Assembly: GCA_046727435.1 (NCBI GenBank)
Contig: JBKPCR010000166.1
Coordinates: 1-14,431 of the forward strand
Source of the DNA: CAVPRW01 sp046727435 [NCBI: bacterium]
GTDB taxonomy: Bacteria > Tectomicrobia > Entotheonellia > J063
Direction of reading: 5' to 3'
DNA: 14,431 nt
The notes under the pieces are model-generated. The model saw nothing but the letters and a program-made list of their open reading frames with translations. It searched no databases and was not told where the DNA came from. This document shows positions 1 through 6,773 of the stretch, one piece after another (positions within the stretch are counted from its first letter, which is position 1; each line of letters begins with the position of its first letter). A program made the translations under genes and the position numbers.

Positions 1-2
1 CG

Positions 3-452
3 ATCACGGCCTATCGTCGGCACGGCAATACCGCAGGATGCGTCCGTTATCTGGTCCTCATTGCCGAGGTCCAAGGGCGCTGCGGACAGATTGAAGACGG
101 ACTGGCTGGACTTGCCGAGGCTGAAGCTTTGGTGGACCAAACGGGCGAGTATATGTATCTCGCAGAGCTATTCCGTGTTAAAGGCGAGCTGCTGCAAAAG
201 GCAGTGGACGGCGGGCGACAAACCAGAGAGACGCCTGAAGCATACTTCCTGCGCGCCCTTGAGATCACGCGCCAGCAGCAAGCCAAATCGTTGGAACTGC
301 GTGCCGCCATCAGCCTGAGTCGCCTGTGGCACCGACAGGGCAAGCGCCAGGCCGCCCACCAGTTGCTCGCCGAGACCTATAGCTGGTTCACGGAGGGATT
401 TGACACAGCGGATCTGCGGGAAGCCAAGGCCTGGCTCGACGAGATGGCGTAG
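3..452 (+). CDS. C-terminal part of a TPR-type ATPase/adenylate-cyclase-like regulator (5' end outside window)
   Basis: An open frame runs in from the window edge and ends at TAG 450-452, giving about 149 residues. The helical text (YLAELFRVKGELL, then YFLRALEITRQQQAKSLELR, then ARLW-like SLSRLWHRQGK and WFTEGFDTADLREAKAWLDE) is the usual C-terminal TPR tail of large signalling proteins. Those proteins carry an adenylate/guanylate cyclase or winged-helix domain, an AAA-type ATPase and TPR repeats. The tail is expected to mediate protein-protein contacts in the cytoplasm; the catalytic parts lie upstream and are not visible. No start can be assigned. ATG 153 and GTG 129 are internal, because the frame and the TPR-like pattern continue upstream of both. 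The family call rests on remembered consensus, not on a search. Confidence 0.8.
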   Translation: MTAYRRHGNTAGCVRYLVLIAEVQGRCGQIEDGLAGLAEAEALVDQTGEYMYLAELFRVKGELLQKAVDGGRQTRETPEAYFLRALEITRQQQAKSLELRAAISLSRLWHRQGKRQAAHQLLAETYSWFTEGFDTADLREAKAWLDEMA

Positions 453-558
453 CTATTGGAGCTTAACTTCATGCCATTCGGCTCTTGGGCGCTTTTGGTG
501 ATGCTTTTTCAGGCTAATATATTGAATTGAAAAAGCGATCGGAGTGATAGCCCAAAAA

Positions 559-654
559 ATGGCTGAGCTGCATAACAGCCCAGATTACAAGGCCTTTCGG
601 GCAGCCTTCACCAAATCCGGCCATGAGCCCACATCATTCTGCAAAATGGGTTAG
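559..654 (+). other. Possible short ORF cut by TIME-1
   Basis: ATG 559 opens 31 codons (MAELHNSPDYKAFRAAF then KSGHEPTSFCKMG). The stop TAG 652-654 lies inside the terminal repeat of the neighbouring miniature element. A purine-rich GGAGTG lies about 13 nt upstream, which is far for a ribosome binding site. The peptide has the look of a small DNA-binding or transposase OrfA N-terminus, but I do not recognise it. The rest of 453-647 shows no gene. Confidence 0.2.
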
Positions 655-974
655 CGGCCGCAACCGTGCGAAAACCTACGGTAGCGGTAGCTGTGCTCTG
701 TTCTTTCAGATAGTTACGAACCAGCAGTCTCTACGAAGAGAGTTCCTCTCCACAGCGAGGTATGAGGATACCTTTATGATGGCCATGCATTCAAACTTTC
801 CCAAAAATAGTGTCTAAAGGGAAGCGAATCGTAGCTGCAACAATTTGAAAATATGGTGTATTTCATCAATGTCTTTCCCGAAAATAGCTATTCTCGGGAG
901 AGTTGGTTTTTCCACGCATTGTCTAGCCGTGGCGACCTTACCGTAGGTTTTCGCACGATTGCGGCCGCTAACCC
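648..974. mobile_element. TIME-1: Tn3-type miniature inverted-repeat element, 327 bp
   Basis: The element is bounded by terminal inverted repeats that start GGGTTAGCGGCCGCAA and end GTGCGAAAACCTACGGTA. The two ends differ at one position over 36 bases. The length (about 38 bp), the G-rich start and the inner GCGAAAACCTACGGTAAG block resemble Tn3-family ends, whose classic form runs from GGGG through GAAAACTCACG to TTAAG. There is no transposase inside; longer ORFs here are short and unconvincing. A resolvase-site-like core lies at 873-903. The flanks (AAAAT on the left, TATTT on the right) do not form a clear target duplication, so one end may have rearranged. The same family recurs at 4653-4902 and 12533-12640. 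Confidence 0.8.
873..903 (-). promoter_or_regulatory. Resolvase (res) site-like core in TIME-1
   Basis: Read on the minus strand this is ACTCTCCC, 11 bases, then TTTTCGGGAAAG. It contains a 24 bp near-perfect palindrome at 876-899 centred on AGCT. TIME-2 has the same two blocks with the same 11 bp spacing. A second block, TTTTTGGGAAAG, lies 77 bp further along (796-807). Tn3-family elements carry res sites of about 28 bp inverted half-sites bound by serine resolvase, so this is a plausible relic. No resolvase gene is in the window. Confidence 0.45.
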
Positions 975-1071
975 TATTTGGGCTATGATGCTGAAACATT
1001 TCCATCTAAGCCGCCCCAATGGACGATGAGATCGACATCGCGCGCAGGGCTGTTGGGCAGGTGATAGGGAC

Positions 1072-1242
1072 GGGTATAGCCGTTACGTGCTGGCGTGGGA
1101 GGTGTCCGTGACCTTAGACAGCAGTTTTTGCATCTCAGCCCTGGAGCGCGCGTTGATCCGGGCACAGCCGGAAATCTTCAACTCCGATCAAGGAGCCCAG
1201 TTTACGAGCCTGGCCTTTACCAAATCGTTGTTGGCCCAGTAG
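1072..1242 (+). pseudogene. IS3-family transposase OrfB fragment (rve/DDE domain)
   Basis: The frame reads GYSRYVLAWEVSVTLDSSF, then ISALERALIRAQPEIFNSDQ, then GAQFTSLAFTKSLLAQ and TAG at 1240-1242. This is the middle of the integrase core domain of IS3/IS150-type transposases. SDQGAQFTS carries the second catalytic Asp of the DDE triad. The first Asp, the final Glu and both protein ends are missing, and the sequence upstream of 1072 does not continue the fold. It is an inactive relic. It starts about 100 bp right of TIME-1, so the area has taken repeated insertions. Confidence 0.75.
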
Positions 1243-1806
1243 CACCGTGGCTGTGATACCACCTAATAGGCCTTATCTCATTGGCCAGAAAGATATTCTT
1301 GCATCACCACAGGCGTTATCTATTCCACCGTCAATTTCCCCTATCTGCGGGAACCGGCACTTTTACGCGACCTTTGAATGTATCACGGCTTCTGTTTCAG
1401 TCATTTTCGTCACGAATTGCCAGGGCCAAACGTGAAAAGGGAAACTCGGGTGAGTCGCGATGGCCCTTGTTAGGTCTGGTCACAGCCACAGTGTTACTGG
1501 GCCAATACGAGGAGTAGGCGCGCGGCAGGAGAGGCCCTCGCCGCGTGGTGAGAGGTTAATGGGTGCGCGTCATCCACTTCCGGCACCGCCGGCAGCGCAA
1601 CCGTTTCGGCGTGCCGGCCTGCCAGACGTGCACCTGGCACAGCTCACAATACCAGACGGACCCCCCGCTAGGACAAACATGGCCAGGACCTCCTTTACCT
1701 ATTTGGGGAGTGCAGTATCCGCGAACCGTCTATATGGATTTGAACGCTTTATTCTGCAAAACGTTCAAGGCAGCCATATGAAGATGACCTTCTTGAAAGA
1801 ACGTCA
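1243..1806. other. 564 bp without a confident gene; possible small Cys-containing ORF at 1563
   Basis: No RNA gene or repeat is evident. The best candidate is a GTG-started frame at 1563-1781 with AGAGG seven bases upstream. Its first 40 residues include HFRHRRQRNRFGVPACQTC followed by TWHSSQYQTDP. A CxxC followed by a HSS(Q)YTT-like stretch is reminiscent of small zinc-binding proteins of mobile DNA. The second half (after PLGQTW) looks random, so this may be a decayed gene. I would not count it as expressed. Confidence 0.3.
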
Positions 1807-2370
1807 TCAAATCCGCATGAGCATTTCACGGCGGGCAATGAGATCCCGCTGGAGATCCGTCGCGCATTCGATGACACACTTATCTACACCCTTACGAAGT
1901 TTTCTACCTGTAAAGGGGTAGACTTTCCCGCCACCATACCGCTGTAGCTCTATGATCCGCTCACGTTCCTCATCAAACTGTTTTGGCGTGCGGTCATGAT
2001 AGGTATAGCTATCACACTCAACGAGTGCGACGATGGGAGACAAATCAGGGAATATTTCGTCGGCAAGAGCAACCTTAAAATCTACGAAGTACTCCTTTCC
2101 GTTGCCAATAACATGATACTGCTCTGTGATATAGATTTTAGGATAGATACGCCGACTTAGTTTTAAAAAAAGAAATGTTAGGTAAAATTCCTGTTCAAGG
2201 GGCGATTCCCAATCAACAATTTTCTTAATGATGGGGTCGATAGAAATTCCATCACGGAAAAGTTGGAGCTTTTGGAGGGCTTTCTGAACTGCTGGGTGAA
2301 AGCGGTCGAGATCATAGGATTGAACATGACGTGAAAAGCCGTTCGAGGGTACATGCAGGGCGTTAATCAT
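1807..2370 (-). CDS. PD-(D/E)XK nuclease-like protein, DUF559/Vsr-like fold
   Basis: The protein has 187 residues. ATG 2370 is chosen because GGGAGAG lies 7 bases upstream; a longer frame to 2400 lacks a good site. The C-terminal half resembles DUF559/Vsr-type endonucleases. ESPLEQEF (about residues 55-62) supplies N-terminal acidic residues, YFVDFK gives Asp97, and VALVECDSYTYHDRT gives Glu118, Asp120 and His125. Then come QFDEERERIIELQRYGG and VYPFTGRKL, matching the family pattern of H-x-RT, then ERD..LQ..G, then FTG. The N-terminal 50 residues are unassigned. It probably binds and cleaves DNA in the cytoplasm, as a repair, restriction or mobile-element nuclease. It diverges from the tyrosine recombinase across a 459 bp gap and shares that gene's AT-rich composition, which suggests joint acquisition. 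Confidence 0.7.
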   Translation of the reverse strand: MINALHVPSNGFSRHVQSYDLDRFHPAVQKALQKLQLFRDGISIDPIIKKIVDWESPLEQEFYLTFLFLKLSRRIYPKIYITEQYHVIGNGKEYFVDFKVALADEIFPDLSPIVALVECDSYTYHDRTPKQFDEERERIIELQRYGGGKVYPFTGRKLRKGVDKCVIECATDLQRDLIARREMLMRI

Positions 2371-2829
2371 AATCGTCTCTCCCTGAAAAAGTGGCTCCAA
2401 AGAGTTGCCAAAGCGGCAGCATAAGCACTCTCAGGGGACGATCACGCCATTACAACAGCGTCTCGAGAAACGCGCTTGCAAATCGTGTTATCCTCGAGTA
2501 TCGTACCAACGGAGCAAGAGAAGTGCTAGGGTGTGCAACCGCCCTGGCAACCAGCGTGGGGGTGTCGGGGGCGACATCCTCACGCCTCTCTGATGAAAGG
2601 GCATCGTAACTGCCATGCCCGTATATATAATAACCGAGATACTGTGGAGGTTTAAGTCCAAATCCCCCGCCGCACATCAACCCACTAAGTCATTGTTTTT
2701 ACTAACAATTACTTAAAGACTACGGTCCCTAACTGTTGCATTTATCCTTCGATGATGCCACAGATTATTACTTCCTAAAATGCTTTAGGTTACTCTGGAC
2801 TGAGCGAAATAATATCAAAGGTAGATGTC
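2371..2829. other. 459 bp divergent intergenic region between nuclease and recombinase
   Basis: No gene is supported. The part nearest the recombinase (2690-2829) is strongly AT-rich and should hold the promoters of both genes, but no -35/-10 pair with good spacing stands out. A TTGTT-N6-AACAA inverted repeat lies at about 2694-2709. A segment around 2650-2680 resembles a tRNA 3' end but has no cloverleaf partner. Confidence 0.4.
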
Positions 2830-3879
2830 GTGGCCTTAAGACCCTTGCTAGATCCAGTACTAGGAGATGACGCGGAGGCTTATTTTAGCCCGTTTATAGG
2901 CGTGTCAGCTTACACAAATGTGTTGGCCGAACGGCACCCTGTTACCAGATACCTCTCTCGACTGTCCAGCACGAGTCGCCCTACTATGCGGATAGCCTTG
3001 GAGGTCGCGGCCTGCATACTGAGTGGTGGTGGCTCCAATGCTAACCAACTCCCATGGCACAAACTACGGCAGCATCATATGAATATGCTTAGCCATTTTT
3101 TGCGTAGCGAATATCATTGCAACTACGCTCCGGCAACAGTAAATCGTATCGTGACGGCAGTACGGGGCGTATTGAAATGTTGTTCGTCACTCGGTTATAT
3201 GGATGCTTCGATAGTGAAAATAACGTGCGATATTCCCCCAATTCGCGGTAAATCGTCCCGGGCAAGTCGAATTTTAATACGCGGCAATCTGTCCAAGCTC
3301 TTCGAGGCGTGTGCTAAGGACCCACGCCCAGCAGGTCGGCGCGATGCTGCTTTAATTGGACTACTTCATAGTACAGGCTTGAAACGAAGTGAAGTGATCA
3401 ATCTCAACCTCGAAGACTATGCCCAACAAACAAGAGAGATCACTGTCTATAGGGGTAAAAATAAGAAAGAGCACCGGCTCTTTGTCGGCAACAATGCTGC
3501 CGAGAGCCTATCCAAGTGGCTGACTGTGCGTGGCCGAATACCAGGTCGACTGTTTACCCCTCTTAGCAAGAGTAGTCAGCCGCAAATCCGCCCGTTAAGT
3601 GATAAGGCGATCGCGTGGATTCTTGAAGAACGCGCACATCGCGCGGGGGTGGAATCATTCAGCCCCCAGGATTTCCGACGCAGCTACATTTCAACCCTCC
3701 TCAACTCTGGTGTAGATCTCAAAACTGTGGCAGCCCAAGCTGGCCATGTCTTTATTACGACCACCAGGAAATACATTGCGGATAGAAAACGCCCAGATAC
3801 ACAAACCGCGTCAGAACATTGTTTACGTCAGTGCGGAACGAAGCCGACCGTGTTGGACCAACGTCACCCATCGGATTGA
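2830..3879 (+). CDS. Tyrosine recombinase/integrase with substituted catalytic residues and a foreign C-terminal tail
   Basis: The protein has 349 residues from GTG 2830, with AGGTAG 6 bases upstream. Residues about 30-125 form the SAM-like core-binding domain (RQHHMNMLSHFLRSEY, TVNRIVTAVRGVLK). Residues about 150-320 form the catalytic domain. Visible motifs are STGLKRSEV (181-189), RGKNKKEHRL (208-217, beta-hairpin Lys), SPQDFRRSY (278-286), AGH (304-306) and TTRKYIADR (311-319, nucleophile Tyr315). Against the usual Arg-Lys-His-Arg-His-Tyr set, the first Arg aligns with Lys185 (Arg186 follows) and the first His is Gln280. Arg283, His306 and Tyr315 are kept. Activity is therefore uncertain. 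From about residue 325 the protein is encoded by MITE-B1, which also supplies the stop, so the native C-terminus is lost. It would act in site-specific integration or excision. Confidence 0.85.
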   Translation: MALRPLLDPVLGDDAEAYFSPFIGVSAYTNVLAERHPVTRYLSRLSSTSRPTMRIALEVAACILSGGGSNANQLPWHKLRQHHMNMLSHFLRSEYHCNYAPATVNRIVTAVRGVLKCCSSLGYMDASIVKITCDIPPIRGKSSRASRILIRGNLSKLFEACAKDPRPAGRRDAALIGLLHSTGLKRSEVINLNLEDYAQQTREITVYRGKNKKEHRLFVGNNAAESLSKWLTVRGRIPGRLFTPLSKSSQPQIRPLSDKAIAWILEERAHRAGVESFSPQDFRRSYISTLLNSGVDLKTVAAQAGHVFITTTRKYIADRKRPDTQTASEHCLRQCGTKPTVLDQRHPSD

Positions 3880-4012
3880 CACCTGTTGGCTCTCTCACTT
3901 TGAGGGCCCACTCCTATGCCCTATGTGGCTCTGGGGGCTGGTCACGCGGATGTTTCCCCAACACGGTCGAGTTCACTCCGCACTGATGTAAATGATGTTG
4001 TGACGCGCTTTG
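3802..4012. mobile_element. MITE-B1: miniature inverted-repeat element overlapping the recombinase 3' end
   Basis: The core 3811-4012 is matched over exactly 202 bp, without gaps, by 13017-13218 (21 differences by eye, about 90% identity). The ends are inverted repeats of about 45-50 bp: TCAGAACATTGTTTAC at the left pairs with the complement of the right end, and both continue through CAGTGCGGA and CGACCGTGTTGG. It encodes no protein of its own. The left end lies inside the recombinase frame and provides its last residues and stop. The outermost CAAA..CGCG bases suggest the true left end is near 3802. The family is unknown to me, and no target duplication is obvious. Confidence 0.8.
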
Positions 4013-4341
4013 CCACCAGAGCCATGCCGATGGTCGATTGCATCGCACCTCCTTCGTTTCGATGAAAAGTGTTGGGCGCGATACCTCCCCGTCTCGTCCT
4101 GCCGATACAACCTCGATAGGTGGCTATGGCGAGTCGTCTCGGGTCGGGATCGTGCCGCCACGCGGCGGGGAGAGGCCTCGCCGGCGCCACATGGCGGGGT
4201 GCACGTGTCGCACTCCCAAACGTCCCACTCATCAAACGGCCGAGACACCTGCGGCCAGACGTGGAATTTGCCGCCTAGCCGCCTCGTGGTGCGACGATCT
4301 CGCCCGTCCCCTAGTGCTGATACCCCCATCCCCCGGGGTGA
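4013..4341. other. 329 bp without a confident gene
   Basis: A minus-strand frame runs from ATG 4329 and reads into MITE-B1. Its middle reads GGKFHVWPQVSRPFDEWDVW followed by ECDTCTPPC, with a CxxC motif that could be a small metal-binding protein. The C-terminal third is clearly element-derived and there is only a G-rich stretch, not a clear ribosome binding site. I treat it as an unproven or decayed ORF. A CCCC/GGGG-rich hairpin-like stretch lies at 4323-4352. Nothing else is seen. Confidence 0.3.
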
Positions 4342-4626
4342 TTACGGGGGCTCATCCCCCTCGACCACCGCGAAGACCTCGACGACCACCGCGGTGATGC
4401 ACTCGCCGGCCTCCATGCGCCGCAGGTAGGGGCCCACCACCTCGCGGTGCATGGCCGCCAGGTGGTGCAAGAGCGTGGTGCCGTTCGGCGCGTGCGTCAC
4501 GGGCAGCGCGGCCGGGAAGTCATCGCCGCAGTAGCGGCAGCGGTAGCGCTTACGTGGATCTATGGGAGGGAAGCTGCGATCAGACCTAGGTCCTGGGGCG
4601 ATTCTGACGGGGGGCGGCGGTCTCAC
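4342..4626 (-). CDS. Small CxxC/HHxxxxxH zinc-finger-like protein, copy 1 (start uncertain)
   Basis: The conserved part is KRYRCRYCGDDFPAALPV, then LLHHLAAMH, then VGPYLRRM and a VVVEVFAVVE tail. It matches the protein at 6774-6992 block for block. The CxxC plus HHxxxxxH spacing suggests one zinc site and a possible nucleic-acid or protein-binding role; the family is otherwise unknown to me. The start is a problem: the only in-frame start is GTG 4626, without a ribosome binding site. The position that aligns with the ATG of copy 2 reads ATA here (about 4563-4565). TIME-2 begins only 26 bp upstream of GTG 4626, so the native promoter and start region may be lost. The reading frame is intact but expression is doubtful. 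Confidence 0.6.
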   Translation of the reverse strand: MRPPPPVRIAPGPRSDRSFPPIDPRKRYRCRYCGDDFPAALPVTHAPNGTTLLHHLAAMHREVVGPYLRRMEAGECITAVVVEVFAVVEGDEPP

Positions 4627-4652
4627 AGGTCAAGTCGTCACGGTGACTACTT

Positions 4653-4902
4653 GGGTTAGCGGCAGCAACGCTGCCAAAACCTACGGTAAGGCCCACTGCC
4701 AGGGAGAGACTCTCCCAATAAGGCACCTTTTCGGGAAAGTTTGTGCTCTCAGCAACTAGCACATCAAGGATTTGTACCACGTTGCCCCTGGTGAGCCACG
4801 CATCGTTTTTGGGAAAGTTCCCAATAACACCCGATGTAAGTGTCTGAAAGACAGGCGATAACTCGCTACCGTAGGTTTTCGCACGGTTGCTGCCTGGAAC
4901 CC
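4653..4902. mobile_element. TIME-2: Tn3-type miniature inverted-repeat element, 250 bp, with TACTT target duplication
   Basis: The left end starts GGGTTAGCGGCAGCAACG and the right end, reverse complemented, starts GGGTTCCAGGCAGCAACC. Both run to AAAACCTACGGTA, differing at 6 of 36 positions. TACTT occurs directly outside both ends (4648-4652 and 4903-4907), a 5 bp target duplication as expected for Tn3-family transposition. No transposase is encoded. Inside are a 15 bp perfect hairpin (4702-4716, GGGAGAGACTCTCCC), the res-like core at 4709-4739 and TTGGGAAAGTTCCCAA (4809-4824). The element sits in the stop codon of the minus-strand gene at 4902-5285. Confidence 0.85.
4709..4739 (+). promoter_or_regulatory. 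Resolvase (res) site-like core in TIME-2
   Basis: ACTCTCCC, 11 bases, TTTTCGGGAAAG, with a second TTTTTGGGAAAG 78 bp downstream (4806-4817). TIME-1 has the same order, orientation relative to the site, and spacing (11 bp and 77 bp), although the bases between have diverged. Conservation of spaced half-sites is what a recombinase-binding site would leave. The assignment to serine resolvase is inference from the Tn3-like ends. Confidence 0.45.
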
Positions 4903-5285
4903 TACTTGAACGGCGTCGATGGGGTGCGGCCCATTTGCCCGCAGATCGCCAGGATGCTGTTGCTGCACATGGCGATCTCGCTGCGGCTCCCAAAGGCCGA
5001 GCCCTCCGGGCTGTCGCACTGCCCCAGCTCAGCATTCGTCTGCGCAAAATACGTGACGGTGTGGGGCTCCGCGCTCGTATCCACGCACTGCAGGACCGCA
5101 TGCACATTGCCATTATTCTCGCTGATCAGGCGACAATCCCATTGCGTGTCCTGGCAGCGCTCTTCGACCAGGAGGCTCAACTCCTCTTTGGTCCAACACG
5201 GGCACTCGACTTGTCCCTGGGCCCCCACGACCTGACCCCCGCCCAGCAGCACGAGCACGCTTAACAGTCCGAGCATCATCTTCAT
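4902..5285 (-). CDS. Small secreted Cys-rich protein of unknown function
   Basis: The protein has 127 residues. ATG 5285 follows AAAGGAGATG with good spacing. The N-terminus MKMMLGLLSVLVLLGGGQVVGAQ is a clear signal peptide, with cleavage likely after VGA. The mature part carries eight cysteines (CPCW, RCQD, DCRL, QCVD, QCDS, MCSN, ICGQ), suggesting disulfide bonds in the periplasm or outside the cell. I do not recognise the family. It lies 98 bp downstream of the Ig-like frame on the same strand and may be co-expressed. TIME-2 landed in its stop codon: Lys-TAG is restored by the duplicated TACTT plus the element's first base. The empty site would also have read TAG, so the protein is unchanged. 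Confidence 0.75.
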   Translation of the reverse strand: MKMMLGLLSVLVLLGGGQVVGAQGQVECPCWTKEELSLLVEERCQDTQWDCRLISENNGNVHAVLQCVDTSAEPHTVTYFAQTNAELGQCDSPEGSAFGSRSEIAMCSNSILAICGQMGRTPSTPFK

Positions 5286-5383
5286 GGGGCATCTCCTTTC
5301 TGCGCAATTCTGCCAACTCTGTCAACTGTCGGGCGTCACCGGAGCGCAGAGCTATTCCGTGCGCCGCAAACTCAGCCCCTGCC

Positions 5384-5743
5384 CTACTTGCGGGGGACCG
5401 TGACGGTGGCTGATGCGCTGCCCCGGTTACCCGCCTTGTCTGTGGCGCTGACTTCAATCGTATAGTGACGGCCATCCTGATCATTGCCCCGGCGCGAGGC
5501 CTGCAGCTGAACGGTGAAGGCATACCGGCCGTTCGCTCCGAGGGGAACGCTGCCGCTCGGCTGGATCTGGCCATACTCGTCGATGACCCGATACGTGCTT
5601 GTCTGCACTCCGGAGCCGCCGGGCTCATCCCTGATTGTCCCCGAGACCGTGACGGTCACCAGTCTCCCGTCGGGCGGCGACAGCGTCGCGGGGCTGGCGG
5701 AGACGGTAATCACGGGCGGGGTCGTGTCTGCTAGTCTGCTATA
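5384..5743 (-). pseudogene. Bacterial Ig-like domain, probably the out-of-frame C-terminus of the HAF-repeat protein
   Basis: The open frame starts after a TGA at 5744-5746 and reads YSRLADTTPPVITVSASPAT, then a beta-rich domain (GRLVTVTVSGTIRDE, YRVIDEYGQIQPSGSVPLG, RYAFTVQLQASRRGNDQD, YTIEVSATDKAGN) ending SASATVTVPRK. DTTPPVITVSA is a typical linker into Ig-like or Big domains, and TDKAGN is a typical end motif. It has no signal peptide and no ribosome binding site. The HAF-repeat frame just upstream ends 5731-5733, overlapping by 13 bp in another phase. A single-base insertion or two-base deletion upstream of 5734 would join them into one exported protein of about 400 residues. I therefore read this as the severed tail, by mutation or sequencing error. 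Translation from an internal codon such as ATT/GTG near 5713 is possible but less likely. Confidence 0.65.
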
Positions 5744-6591
5744 TCAGGTGTCGCAAGAACGCCATGCCAATTCCCCGCACTATCCTGGAACGACCCCACG
5801 ATCTGGCCCGCCGTGTTGATCCCGAGGAGAAAGGGGTTCGTGGCGCGAGGGACATTGATGATGGTGAAGGTCGTGCCGTCTTTCAGAAAGTTACGCGCCC
5901 TCCATCTAGCATCAGTGAACGGCCCCACGATCTGGCCGTTATCATTGATCCCGAAGGCCCCGGTACCCGTGGCGCGGGGGACATCGATGGGGATGAAGGT
6001 CTCCCCGTCTTTCAGAAAACCATGCCCGAACCCATTGGTATCCGAGAACGACCCCACGATCTGGCCGAGATTGTTGATCCCGAAGGCCTGGGTGTGCGTG
6101 GCACCGGGGATATCGATGGTGGTGAGCGTGGCGCCGTCTTTCAGAAAGCCATGCCCGAACCCATTGGTATCCGAGAACGACCCCACGATCTGGCCGTTAT
6201 CGTTGATCCCCCGGGGCTCGGTCTGCGTGGCACCGGGGACATCGATGGTGGTGAACGTAGCGCCGTCTTTCAGAAACCCATGGGGCCCTGTGGCATCACT
6301 GAACCGCCCCACCATCTGTCCGAGATTGTTGATCCCGAAGATGTTGGTGAACGCGATGGCACCGGGGACATCGATGGTGGTGAAGGTCTCCCCGTCTTTC
6401 AGAAAGCCATGGTTCCCTACGCCCCTGAACCACCCTACGATCTGGCCCGTCTCGTTGATTCCTAAGGCCTGGGTGAGCGAGGCGCCGGGGACATCGATGG
6501 TGGTGAAGGTGTACGAGGCGTCTTGGGCTGCGACAAGAGTACTAAACAGGACACTCAGGGACAGCACAGCCGATAGCAGCACGCGGGGCAT
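5731..6591 (-). CDS. Exported HAF-repeat protein
   Basis: The protein has 286 residues from ATG 6591, with AGGAGG 7 bases upstream. MPRVLLSAVLSLSVLFSTLVAAQ is a signal peptide. The rest is six to seven tandem units of about 43 residues built on GINDNGQIVGSFSD, GHGFLKDGATFTTIDVPGA: the HAF extracellular repeat pattern (HGF/HAF..DG..T.ID.PGA..T...GIN..G.IVG). Proteins of this type are secreted, and a beta-propeller-like structure is usually assumed; no enzyme motif is visible. The last unit is more diverged (WRARNFLKDG, WHGVLATPD). The frame ends prematurely relative to an Ig-like domain encoded directly downstream in another phase. It follows the zinc-finger gene at 6774-6992 by 182 bp and probably has its own promoter. 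Confidence 0.85.
   Translation of the reverse strand: MPRVLLSAVLSLSVLFSTLVAAQDASYTFTTIDVPGASLTQALGINETGQIVGWFRGVGNHGFLKDGETFTTIDVPGAIAFTNIFGINNLGQMVGRFSDATGPHGFLKDGATFTTIDVPGATQTEPRGINDNGQIVGSFSDTNGFGHGFLKDGATLTTIDIPGATHTQAFGINNLGQIVGSFSDTNGFGHGFLKDGETFIPIDVPRATGTGAFGINDNGQIVGPFTDARWRARNFLKDGTTFTIINVPRATNPFLLGINTAGQIVGSFQDSAGNWHGVLATPDIAD
5851..6530 (-). repeat. Tandem coding repeat, 129 bp period
   Basis: The GACATCGATGG-type motif (encoding TIDVP) recurs at 5851, 5980, 6109, 6238, 6367 and 6490. That is four steps of exactly 129 bp and one of 123 bp. Units 6109 and 6238 are nearly identical at DNA level, indicating recent duplication, while outer units are more diverged. The repeat explains the long plus-strand open frames here, which are antisense shadows. 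Confidence 0.85.
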
Positions 6592-6773
6592 GGGGGAGCC
6601 TCCTTCTGTACGTGGGAGTTGGGTCAGGACACACGGGAGCCGCGGGGCGACCCTACCAGAGCGCGCGGAGAAAGTACAGCCCCATCAAGAGGTCTGGCCG
6701 CGATCGCCATCCTGAGGGGGTACCCAGGGGACCAGCCGCGTCGAGATCGTGCCGCTGAGAGGCGCCCAGGCGG

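Noticed and set aside
643-979. Target-site duplication for TIME-1
   Set aside because: The five bases outside the ends are AAAAT and TATTT; they do not match as direct repeats.
983-1165. Minus-strand ORF opposite the IS3 fragment
   Set aside because: The plus strand carries clear transposase text (SDQGAQFTS); the minus frame has no recognisable content.
2640-2685. tRNA 3'-end-like stretch (GTCCAAATCCCCCGCCGCAC) next to the recombinase, possible attachment site
   Set aside because: The preceding bases give no acceptor, D-arm or anticodon stem partner and the T-stem does not pair, so no tRNA is supported; the resemblance is probably chance.
5764-6715. Long plus-strand ORFs with internal repeats (ERPHDLA..VDPEG pattern)
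   Set aside because: They are the antisense of the 129 bp-period HAF coding repeats; the minus frame has a signal peptide, a ribosome binding site and a known repeat pattern.
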